DNA from: Streptomyces griseosporeus | GTDB taxonomy: Bacteria; Actinomycetota; Actinomycetes; Streptomycetales; Streptomycetaceae | Length of the DNA stretch: 64,000 nucleotides | Assembly: GCF_014656055.1 (NCBI RefSeq) | Contig: NZ_BNBR01000003.1 | Coordinates: 866,482-930,481 of the forward strand | Reading direction: 5' to 3' | In this document: one piece after another, positions 33,939 to 41,151 of the stretch | Position numbering within the stretch: the stretch's first letter is position 1 | How the letters are laid out: the number at the start of each line of letters is the position of its first letter | Notes under the pieces: model-generated | Seen by the model: only the letters and a program-made list of their open reading frames with translations | What the model was told of the DNA's origin: nothing | Databases searched by the model: none | Program-made: the position numbers and the translations under genes

Positions 33939-34081
33939 GTCGCAAGTCTCGCAGTTCACCCCCGCGGACGGCTGCCGTGACCAACCGGCGAGACGGGATT
34001 GCGCACCGCCGGTACGGCATGCGCCCCGTCCGCGTACCCTGTCCCCCAACCAGCAGCCCTCCACGAAGTGAGCCCCCGGCC

Positions 34082-34606
34082 ATGCCCACAACACCTGAAA
34101 TGTCGATGGACATGACGACCGTCGGTGACACCGGTCTTCTCGACACCCTCCAGCACGAGGTGGCGGTGTTCGCCCGCCGTGCCGAACAGACCCGGCTCGG
34201 CGGCGTCGGGCAGGTGCGCAACTCCATGGACCGCGCCGCGTACCTGCTGCTCAACCGGCTCGACAAGGAGGGCCCGATGGGCGTCAAGGCGCTCGCCGCG
34301 AGCATGGGCATCGACTCCTCGACGGTCACCCGGCAGGTCGCGCCGCTGGTGGACACCGGCCTGGTGAAGCGGACCTCCCACCCGGAGGACGGGCGGGCGG
34401 TCGTCCTCCAGCTCTCCCCGCGCGGGCAGTCCCGGCTGGAGGAGGTGCGCTCCTCGCGGCGTCAGCTGATGGCCGAGCTGACCCAGGACTGGGCACCGGA
34501 GGAGCGCGAGGCGTTCTGCTCGCTGCTGACCCGCTTCAACCACGCCCTGTCGGCCCGGCAGGCGTCGCAGGGCATGCCGAGCGCGGAGCCGACGCCGGCC
34601 TCCTGA
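34082..34606 (+). CDS. MarR-family transcriptional regulator
   Basis: 174 residues. Winged helix at about 45-115: MDRAAYLLLNRLDKEGPMGVK, ASMGIDSSTVTRQVAPLVDTG, and the wing RTSHPEDGRAVVLQLSPRG. Helices at both ends for dimerisation. ATG at 34082. A TACCCT -10-like box lies near 34035. Divergent from ilvA, so it may control it, but exporter or stress genes elsewhere are equally possible. Confidence 0.9.
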   Translation: MPTTPEMSMDMTTVGDTGLLDTLQHEVAVFARRAEQTRLGGVGQVRNSMDRAAYLLLNRLDKEGPMGVKALAASMGIDSSTVTRQVAPLVDTGLVKRTSHPEDGRAVVLQLSPRGQSRLEEVRSSRRQLMAELTQDWAPEEREAFCSLLTRFNHALSARQASQGMPSAEPTPAS

Positions 34607-34609
34607 AGA

Positions 34610-34718
34610 CCGGGAGCCGCGCGCGCCTGCGCCGGGAGCCGCGTGCGCCTGTGCCAGGAGCCGCGCGCGCGAATCCGGGGATCCGCGTGCGTGAATCCGG
34701 GAGTCCGTGTGCGCGGCT
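34610..34718. repeat. Tandem repeat, five copies of a 21-22 bp unit
   Basis: Degenerate units start at 34610, 34632, 34654, 34675 and 34697, each beginning CCGGGAG or CCAGGAG and containing CCGCGYGCG. Nearly perfect phasing of 22 bases (two helical turns). The array ends directly before a TTGACC -35-like element (34720-34725) of the sigma-like gene at 34836. It could bind a regulator cooperatively, or be a replication-slippage product. Confidence 0.7.
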
Positions 34719-34835
34719 CTTGACCGAAAGGGGCCCCCTGGCCTCAGATGAGACCGGGTCCTCGTCGCACGCGGTCGCGCATGCCGTGGGCGGCCCGGTC
34801 CCGAACCTCTTGGTCGCCCTCAGGGGGGAGGCGCG

Positions 34836-35342
34836 GTGCGAGAACGGCATGCGTCCCAGGGCGCCCGGCGGGCCCAGGAGTTCGAGTCGTTCGTCGCGGG
34901 CGCGGCCGGGCGGCTGCTGCACGCCGCCACCCTGCTGACCGGCGAAGCCCCGTACGACAATCCGCGCGCCCGGCGGCTGCTGACGCTCGCCCTGGCCCAC
35001 ACGTACGCCTCCTGGGACCGGCTGCGCGGCGAGGACCCCTACGACCGCACCCGCGAGTACCTGGCCACCCGCTTCGCCCGCGGCGCCTGGCACCACTACG
35101 GCGGCCTGCTCGCCCGTGCCCGCCCGCATCCCGACAGCGCGCTGGCCCACCTCGGCCCGCACGAACGGCTGGTGCTGGTGCTGCGCCTGTTCGAGGGCGT
35201 CGGCGAGGAGCAGGTCGCGGCGCTGCTGGGGGTGCCGCTGGAGCGCGTGCACACCATGTGCGACCGGGCGACGGCGACGGTCCTGCATCCCCCGCGCAAG
35301 CCGGCCCCGCCGGCCGCGGAACCGGAGGTGGCGGCGTCATGA
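34836..35342 (+). CDS. Diverged ECF sigma factor-like protein (SigE/SACE-type)
   Basis: 168 residues. The N-terminus aligns by eye with sigma region 2 of the actinobacterial SigE-like group (FESFVAGAAGRLLHAATLLTG) but the core DLVQEAL helix is replaced by PRARRLLTLALAHTY. Region 4 is better kept (GPHERLVLVLRLFEGVGEEQVAALLGVP-LERV). It may be a weak sigma factor or a sigma-derived adaptor. GTG at 34836 with GGGGGGAGG. The next gene starts on its stop codon (ATGA) and encodes a membrane protein, a classic sigma/anti-sigma layout. Confidence 0.65.
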   Translation: MRERHASQGARRAQEFESFVAGAAGRLLHAATLLTGEAPYDNPRARRLLTLALAHTYASWDRLRGEDPYDRTREYLATRFARGAWHHYGGLLARARPHPDSALAHLGPHERLVLVLRLFEGVGEEQVAALLGVPLERVHTMCDRATATVLHPPRKPAPPAAEPEVAAS

Positions 35343-35587
35343 ACCGGCTCGAACGGGAGGCGGCGGCCCGCCGGATCATGGAACGGGTGCAGCCCGTGCC
35401 CCCGCCGGACCTGTACGAGGACGTCGTACGCCGCGGCTCCCGGCTCCTGCGGCGGCGTACGGCCGTACGGCGGCTGCTGTGGCTGCTGCTGGTGGCCGGG
35501 CTCGTCGCCTTCACCGTGTGGGCGCTGACGGTCCAGCCGTGGGTGGAGCCGCCGTCGGACACGACTCCACCGCTGACGGACTGGTGA
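35339..35587 (+). CDS. Small single-pass membrane protein, possible anti-sigma partner
   Basis: 82 residues: about 40 cytosolic, basic helical residues (LEREAAARRIMERV ... RRGSRLLRRR), a transmembrane helix (45-65; LLWLLLVAGLVAFTVWAL) and a short outer tail. The ATG overlaps the stop of the sigma-like gene. It is too short for a full anti-sigma domain and has no ZAS zinc motif; partner role is inferred from coupling. Its stop is 13 bases from the convergent metB stop. Confidence 0.7.
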   Translation: MNRLEREAAARRIMERVQPVPPPDLYEDVVRRGSRLLRRRTAVRRLLWLLLVAGLVAFTVWALTVQPWVEPPSDTTPPLTDW

Positions 35588-35600
35588 CCGCGGCCTTCGC

Positions 35601-36755
35601 CTAGCCGAGTGCCTGCTGGAGGTCTTCCAGCAGGTCGTCGACGTTCTCGATGCCGACCGAGAGGCGGACCAGGTCGCCCGGGACCTCCAGGGCCGAGCCG
35701 GCCGCGGAGGCGTGCGTCATGCGGCCCGGGTGCTCGATGAGGGACTCCACGCCGCCCAGGGACTCGCCCAGGGTGAAGATCTTCGCCCGGTTGCAGACCT
35801 CGACGGCCGCCTCCTCGCCGCCCTGCACGCGGAAGGAGACCATGCCACCGAACGCCCTCATCTGCTTGGCGGCGACCTCGTGGCCGGGGTGGTCCTCCAG
35901 CCCCGGGTAGAGCACCTTGGTCACGCGCGCGTGCCGGGTCAGCATGTCGGCGACCTTCGTCGCGTTCTCGCTGTGCCGGTCCATGCGCACCGACAGCGTC
36001 TTGGTGCCGCGCAGCACCAGCCACGAGTCGAAGGGCCCGGCGACCGCGCCCATCGCGTTCTGGTGGTAGGCCAGCTCCTCGCCCAGCCCCTGGTCGTTGA
36101 CGATCAGCGCGCCGCCGACCACGTCCGAGTGGCCGCCCATGTACTTGGTGAGGGAGTGGACGACGACGTCCGCGCCGAGCGCCAGCGGCTGCTGGAGGTA
36201 GGGCGTGGCGAAGGTGTTGTCGACGACGAGCTTGGCGCCGGCGTCCCGGGCGACCTGGGCCACGGCGGCGATGTCGGTGATGCCGAGGAGCGGGTTGGAG
36301 GGGGTCTCCACCCAGACCACCTTGGTCTTGGGGGTCAGGGCGGCGCGGACCGCCGAGGGGTCGCTGGTGTCGGCGACCGACCACTCCACGCCCCAGCGCG
36401 CGACGACCTTGGCGAAGAGGCGGAACGTGCCGCCGTAGGCGTCGTTCGGGATGACCACGTGGTCGCCCGGGCTGAGCAGCGTGCGCAACAGGCAGTCCTC
36501 GGCCGCCAGTCCGGACGCGAACGCGAGGCCCCGGCGGCCGCCCTCCAGGGCGGCCAGGTTCTCCTCGAGGGCGGTGCGGGTCGGGTTGGCGCTGCGGCTG
36601 TACTCGTAGCCGCCGCGCAGGCCGCCCACGCCGTCCTGCTTGTAGGTCGAGACCTGGTAGATCGGCGGGACGACCGCGCCGGTGAGGGGATCGGCGGTGT
36701 TGCCCGCGTGGATCGCCAGGGTCTCGAAGTGCTGACTGATGTGCCTGTCGCTCAT
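35601..36755 (-). CDS. metB: Cystathionine gamma-synthase / trans-sulfuration PLP enzyme
   Basis: 384 residues. Cys/Met metabolism PLP family: YEYSRSANPTR, ASGLAAEDCLL, VVDNTFATPYLQ, Schiff-base lysine in VVHSLTKYMGGHSDV, and SLGGVESLIEHP at the C-terminus. Expected reaction is O-succinyl- or O-acetylhomoserine + cysteine to cystathionine, although gamma-lyase activity cannot be excluded from sequence. The ATG has no ribosome site; TACGCT lies 8 bases upstream (36769-36764), so the transcript is probably leaderless. Confidence 0.9.
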   Translation of the reverse strand: MSDRHISQHFETLAIHAGNTADPLTGAVVPPIYQVSTYKQDGVGGLRGGYEYSRSANPTRTALEENLAALEGGRRGLAFASGLAAEDCLLRTLLSPGDHVVIPNDAYGGTFRLFAKVVARWGVEWSVADTSDPSAVRAALTPKTKVVWVETPSNPLLGITDIAAVAQVARDAGAKLVVDNTFATPYLQQPLALGADVVVHSLTKYMGGHSDVVGGALIVNDQGLGEELAYHQNAMGAVAGPFDSWLVLRGTKTLSVRMDRHSENATKVADMLTRHARVTKVLYPGLEDHPGHEVAAKQMRAFGGMVSFRVQGGEEAAVEVCNRAKIFTLGESLGGVESLIEHPGRMTHASAAGSALEVPGDLVRLSVGIENVDDLLEDLQQALG

Positions 36756-36885
36756 GTGCACCGAGCGTAGTGCGCCAGGTGGCCGAATGAGGCCTCGGTG
36801 CGCGGCGCGGGGCGGTCGCGGGGGGTTTTCCACAGGCGGGAGGGCAGGTTGGCCAATTGTCGGCGGTGTCTGGTTCGCTTGAGCC

Positions 36886-38004
36886 ATGGAGATTCTGTGG
36901 GTCCTGATGGCGGTGGTCCTGATCGCCTTCGTGCTGCTGCCGTACCTGCGGCGCAGGCGGGGCGGCATCGAGCTGGTCCCGCCCGGCCATCCGGACGCGG
37001 CCGACCCCGCGGACTACGGCTTCCTGCGCGAGGAGGAGCTGGACATCCGCCTGCCCGGCCCCGACCAGGACCTGCTGGACGTGCTGGACCTGGTGCAGCG
37101 CACGCACGACTACAAGGCCGCCCAGCAGCTCCTCGCGGGGACGGAGACCGAGGGCGAGCTGCGCTGGCAGCGGGTGCAGGCGTTCGCCGGGGCGGCGGCG
37201 CTGGAGCTGCAGCAGCGGCCCGGTGGGGTCGGGGAGATACCGGGCGGTCAGTGGCTGCGGGTGTGGCGCGCCGAGCAGCCGAAGGACGCGGGCGGTGCGG
37301 CGGTGCACGCCGAGTTCCTGGTGCAGCAGGCGTGGCGGACGTCGACGCCCGGCACGGACGACTTCCGGATCATCATGGAGGAGGCGCGGTCGGCCCTGTC
37401 CGACGCGGCGCTGCTCGCGCCGGGCGACCCGGTGCCGTACATCGTCGAGCTGTCGGTGGCGCGCGGGCTGCACTACTCGCGCGAGGAGTTCGAGCAGCTC
37501 TGGCTGAAGATCCTCGACCGTGCCCCGCACCACATGGGCGCCCACCTGGCCGCGCTGCACTACTGGTGCGAGAAGTGGCACGGCTCGCGGGAGCTGGCCT
37601 ACCGCTTCGCGGAGGCCGCCGCCGCCCGGGCGCCGCGCGGCTCGCTGCTGGCCGCGATGCCGCTGTTCGCCGTGTTCGAGCACCTGCCCGAGGTGAACCT
37701 GGTGAGCGGCTTCTACCAGAGCGAGGTCGTCACCAAGGCGATCCACGGCGCCCTGCACGCGGTGCACACGGCCCGCCCGGACGACCCGATGCTCGCCCAC
37801 GTCCGCCACCTGCTGGTGTTCTTCCTGGTGCGCGCGGAGCGCTGGGCGGAGGCCATGGACCAGCTGATCCACGTCGACGGCCACGTCGGCGCCCTGCCCT
37901 GGACCCTGTCCCCCGACCCGGCGGCGGAGTTCGCGGTGTACCGCGCCCTCGCGGTCGCCGGCTACGAGGCAAACGGCGGCAGCCCGGCGACGCTGCCGCA
38001 CTGA
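36886..38004 (+). CDS. Membrane-anchored helical-repeat protein, function unknown
   Basis: 372 residues. An N-terminal transmembrane anchor (1-20; MEILWVLMAVVLIAFVLLPY) and basic stop-transfer RRRR precede a soluble domain predicted to be all helical and TPR-like, with pairs of helices rich in Trp, His and Leu (YWCEKWHGSRELAYRFAEAAA). No catalytic motif. Family not recognised. Divergent from metB across 130 bases. Confidence 0.75.
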   Translation: MEILWVLMAVVLIAFVLLPYLRRRRGGIELVPPGHPDAADPADYGFLREEELDIRLPGPDQDLLDVLDLVQRTHDYKAAQQLLAGTETEGELRWQRVQAFAGAAALELQQRPGGVGEIPGGQWLRVWRAEQPKDAGGAAVHAEFLVQQAWRTSTPGTDDFRIIMEEARSALSDAALLAPGDPVPYIVELSVARGLHYSREEFEQLWLKILDRAPHHMGAHLAALHYWCEKWHGSRELAYRFAEAAAARAPRGSLLAAMPLFAVFEHLPEVNLVSGFYQSEVVTKAIHGALHAVHTARPDDPMLAHVRHLLVFFLVRAERWAEAMDQLIHVDGHVGALPWTLSPDPAAEFAVYRALAVAGYEANGGSPATLPH

Positions 38005-38093
38005 CCGGCGGGAAATCCAGGGGCGTCCGGCCGGTGTCCGTGAGTTACTTGGCCGGGCGTTCCGGAGGGGGGCGCTGGTGTCGGGGAGGGTGT

Positions 38094-38831
38094 GTGGGGA
38101 GTCGGACGTTTCTGATCGGTGGCGGGTGGGACGCCGAGGCCGTGGGGGCGGTCTACGGGCCGTTTCTGCGGGCCGCGGGGCCGGCGCCGGTGATCGGGTG
38201 TGTGATCGTCGACGAGGGGGACGGGGCGGAGTACTTCGGCCGGTTCGAGGCCGCGCTGCGCAAGGCCGGTGACTGCCGTCCGGTGCCGCTGCTGGTGCCG
38301 CTCGGGGAGCGGTTCGAGCCCGGTGCGGTGCCCGCGGAGCTGGGCGGGCTGCTGGTGTGCGGCGGGCTGACGCCGGCCTATCAGGAGGCGTTCGCCGCGT
38401 CCCGTGAGCCGGTGCGGCGGCTGCTCGCCGAGCGTGGCGTGCCGTACGCCGGGTTCTCGGCGGGCGCGGTGCTCGCCGCGGCGGACGCGCTCGTCGGGGG
38501 CTGGCTGGTGGACGGGGTGCCGGTGTGCCCGGGGGATGCCGCCGAGGACCTTGAGGAGGTCGAGGTGCGGCCCGGGCTGGGGCTCGTGCCGTTCGGGGTG
38601 GACGTGCACGCCGCCCAGTGGGGCACGCTCGGGCGGCTGGTCGCGGCCGTGGCGGGCGGACGCCTGGCGCACGGGGTCGCGCTCGACGAGAACACGGTCG
38701 TGGAGGTGCCGGAGCCCGGCGGCCCCGCCTTCGTCGCCGGGCTGGGCCGGGCGCACGTGGTCCGGCCGGGCGAGGGCGGCGGGGCGGCCGTACGGTCGTA
38801 TGCCGCCGGGGAGTCGTTCCGGCTGGGGTGA
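38094..38831 (+). CDS. Peptidase S51 family protein (dipeptidase E/cyanophycinase-like)
   Basis: 245 residues. It opens with RTFLIGGGWD, carries a nucleophile elbow YAGFSAGAVLAA (Ser nucleophile) near residue 124 and a conserved FGVDVHAAQWGTLGRL with His. These are S51 features. Start chosen is the GTG at 38094 behind GGGGAGGG; in-frame GTGs at 38033 and 38039 are alternatives. Acts on Asp-containing dipeptides or cyanophycin-like substrates in relatives; the substrate here is unknown. Confidence 0.75.
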   Translation: MGSRTFLIGGGWDAEAVGAVYGPFLRAAGPAPVIGCVIVDEGDGAEYFGRFEAALRKAGDCRPVPLLVPLGERFEPGAVPAELGGLLVCGGLTPAYQEAFAASREPVRRLLAERGVPYAGFSAGAVLAAADALVGGWLVDGVPVCPGDAAEDLEEVEVRPGLGLVPFGVDVHAAQWGTLGRLVAAVAGGRLAHGVALDENTVVEVPEPGGPAFVAGLGRAHVVRPGEGGGAAVRSYAAGESFRLG

Positions 38832-38841
38832 GACAGGCGGC

Positions 38842-38874
38842 GGGGCGAGCGGCGCCGTTCGCGCCGCCCGCCCC
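38842..38874. terminator. Bidirectional terminator S51 peptidase / alcohol dehydrogenase
   Basis: GGGGCG-a-GCGGCGC (38842-38855) pairs with GCGCCGC-c-CGCCCC (38861-38874): 13 pairs with one mismatch, 5-base loop, between convergent stops. Confidence 0.7.
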
Positions 38875-38907
38875 GAGCCGCTGCACGGCCCCCGTCCGGC
38901 GCCCGCG

Positions 38908-39951
38908 TCAGATCGTCGACGTGTCGATCACGAACCGGTAGCGGACGTCGCTGTTCACGACCCGCTCGTACGCCTCGTTGATCTGGTCGGCGCGGATCAG
39001 CTCGATCTCGGCGCCGAAACCGTGCTCGGCGCAGAAGTCCAGCATCTCCTGGGTCTCGGCGATGCCGCCGATCATGGACCCGGCCAGGGTCTTGCCGCCG
39101 CCGATCACCGAGAACAGGTTCAGCGCGATGGGCTCCTCCGGGGCGCCCACGTTGACCAGCGCGCCGCGGGTCTTCAGCAGGCCCAGGTAGGCGTTGAAGT
39201 CCAGGGGGGCGGACACCGTGGAGACGATCAGGTCGAAGGTGCCGGCCAGCTCCTCGAAGGTCTTCGGGTCGCTGGTGGCGTAGTAGTGGTCGGCGCCCAG
39301 CTTCAGCCCGTCGTCCTTCTTGCGCAGGGACTGCGAGAGCACCGTCACCTCGGCGCCCAGCGCGTGCGCGATCTTCACGCCCATGTGGCCGAGGCCGCCC
39401 ATGCCGAGGATGGCGACCTTCTTGCCGGGGCCGGCGCCCCAGTGCTTGAGCGGGGAGTACAGGGTGATGCCGGCGCACAGCAGCGGCGCGGCGACGTCGA
39501 GGGAGAGGCCGTCGGGGATGCGGACGACGTAGTTCTCGTCGACGACGATCTTCTGCGAGTAGCCGCCGTAGGTGGGCTCGCCGTCCTTGCCGACGGCGTT
39601 GTACGTGCCGATCATGCCGCCGCCGGTGCAGTACTGCTCCAGGCCGGCCTCGCAGTTGTCGCACTCGCGGCAGGAGTCGACCATGCAGCCGACGCCGACC
39701 CGGTCGCCGACCCGGTACTTGGTGACCCCGGGGCCGACCTCGGCCACGATGCCGGCGATCTCGTGGCCGGGGACCATCGGGAAGATCGCCTCGCCCCAGC
39801 CCTCCTGGGCCTGGTGGATGTCGGAGTGGCAGATGCCGGCGTACTTGATGTCGATCAGGACGTCGAACTCACCGACCGCGCGGCGCTCGATCGTCGTGCG
39901 CTCCAGCGGAGCCTTGGGCGCGGGTGCGGCGTACGCAGCAACAGTGGTCAT
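38908..39951 (-). CDS. Zinc-dependent NAD(P) alcohol dehydrogenase (CAD/YahK-like)
   Basis: 347 residues. Catalytic zinc ligands in GICHSDIHQ and GHEIAG, structural zinc cysteines in CRECDNCEAGLEQYC, and Rossmann motif GMGGLGHMGVK, as in the cinnamyl-alcohol dehydrogenase/YahK branch that reduces aldehydes with NADPH. ATG at 39951 with AGGAG about 10 bases upstream. Divergent from an XRE regulator across 183 bases containing a perfect palindrome, so the pair is probably a regulator and its target. Confidence 0.9.
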   Translation of the reverse strand: MTTVAAYAAPAPKAPLERTTIERRAVGEFDVLIDIKYAGICHSDIHQAQEGWGEAIFPMVPGHEIAGIVAEVGPGVTKYRVGDRVGVGCMVDSCRECDNCEAGLEQYCTGGGMIGTYNAVGKDGEPTYGGYSQKIVVDENYVVRIPDGLSLDVAAPLLCAGITLYSPLKHWGAGPGKKVAILGMGGLGHMGVKIAHALGAEVTVLSQSLRKKDDGLKLGADHYYATSDPKTFEELAGTFDLIVSTVSAPLDFNAYLGLLKTRGALVNVGAPEEPIALNLFSVIGGGKTLAGSMIGGIAETQEMLDFCAEHGFGAEIELIRADQINEAYERVVNSDVRYRFVIDTSTI

Positions 39952-40096
39952 GTCGGGGGTTCTCCTGACGAAGGTGTCCGTGCCCGGCCTGCCTTCCGGC
40001 CGGGTACGCCTCCAGCGTGCCCGCAGGTTCTCCGTCCACCCAGGTCACGGCTTTTCGTACGTCTGCTGTGCCTACCACTGGCGGGGTCAGGTTGAG

Positions 40097-40108
40097 GGTC
40101 GTACGACC
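40097..40108. promoter_or_regulatory. 12-bp perfect palindrome in the adh/XRE divergent region
   Basis: GGTCGTACGACC is 27 bases before the XRE start. A related core CGTACG occurs about 50 bases to the left (40057-40062). Likely operator of the divergent XRE protein; unproven. Confidence 0.5.
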
Positions 40109-40134
40109 AGGGGCCGGCAGGAATACTGGACGGC

Positions 40135-41046
40135 ATGGACGAAAGCCCCGCACCCGCATCCGCACCGGAGGCCGGCGCCGGTCTGGACCGGCGTGCCGAG
40201 CTGAGCGAGTTCCTGCGTACCCGGCGTGCCCGGCTGAAGCCGGAGGACGTCGGCCTGCCGGACTTCGGACGGCACCGCCGGGTGCCGGGGCTGCGCCGGG
40301 AGGAGCTGGCGCAGCTGGCCGGGGTGTCGGTGGCGTACTACACGCGGCTGGAACAGGGCAACGGGCGCAACGTGTCGGCGGAGGTGCTGGACGCCATCGC
40401 CCGCGCGCTCAGGCTGACGGACGCCGAGCACGCGCACCTGACGCATCTGGCGAAGCCGAAGCACCTGAAGAAGAAGCCGGCGGCGCGGGCACAGCAGGTG
40501 CGCGGCCCGCTGCGGCACCTGCTGGACGCGATGGACGGTGTCCCCGCGTATGTCGTGGGGCGGCGCGCGGAGATCCTGGCGTGGAACCGGATGGCGTCGG
40601 CGCTGTTCGGCGACTGGGCGGAGCTGCCGGCGGAGGAGCGGAACTGGGCGCGGCTGGTGTTCCTGCGGCCGGCGTACCGGGAGCTGTTCGTCGACTGGGA
40701 GCAGAAGGCGATCGACATCGTGGCGGCGCTGCGCATGGACGCGGGCTGCTATCCGGACGATCCGCGGCTGTCGGCGCTGGTGGGCGAGTTGTCGGTGAAG
40801 AGCGAGGACTTCCGCCGGCTGTGGGCGCAGCACGACGTGAAGGACAAGAGCCACGGCATCAAGCGGTTCCGGCATCCGCTCGTGGGTGAACTGGCCCTGC
40901 AGTTCGAGTCGTTCAAGCTGACCGACGGCTCCGACCAGTCCCTGGTCACGTATCACGCCGAGCCGGACTCGGCGTCGGCGGAGGCGCTGCGGCTGCTGGC
41001 GAGCTGGGGCGCGGACGCGACGCGGGCGGCGCGGACGACGCCGTAA
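40135..41046 (+). CDS. XRE-family regulator with MmyB-like ligand domain
   Basis: 303 residues. N-terminal HTH (about 20-100): RRVPGLRREELAQLAGVSVAYYTRLEQGN, then the MmyB-like ligand-binding region (about 120-290) with VVGRRAEILAWNRMASALFGDW, NWARLVFL and HPLVGELALQFESF. This group commonly sits divergent from a short-chain or medium-chain dehydrogenase that it controls, as here. ATG at 40135, GGA 5 bases upstream. A strong terminator follows. Confidence 0.9.
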   Translation: MDESPAPASAPEAGAGLDRRAELSEFLRTRRARLKPEDVGLPDFGRHRRVPGLRREELAQLAGVSVAYYTRLEQGNGRNVSAEVLDAIARALRLTDAEHAHLTHLAKPKHLKKKPAARAQQVRGPLRHLLDAMDGVPAYVVGRRAEILAWNRMASALFGDWAELPAEERNWARLVFLRPAYRELFVDWEQKAIDIVAALRMDAGCYPDDPRLSALVGELSVKSEDFRRLWAQHDVKDKSHGIKRFRHPLVGELALQFESFKLTDGSDQSLVTYHAEPDSASAEALRLLASWGADATRAARTTP

Positions 41047-41084
41047 CGGCCCCCGAGGCGTGGCGTGACCGCCCGCCGGCATGG

Positions 41085-41118
41085 GGAAGGCCCCCGGACG
41101 CGTGTCCGGGGGCCTTCC
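41085..41118. terminator. Bidirectional terminator XRE / subtilase
   Basis: GGAAGGCCCCCGGAC (41085-41099) and GTCCGGGGGCCTTCC (41104-41118) form a perfect 15-bp stem with a 4-base loop, followed by TTTCT, between convergent genes. Confidence 0.92.
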
Positions 41119-41151
41119 TTTCTGGCTTCTCGCTCTCGCGGACCGGCCGGC

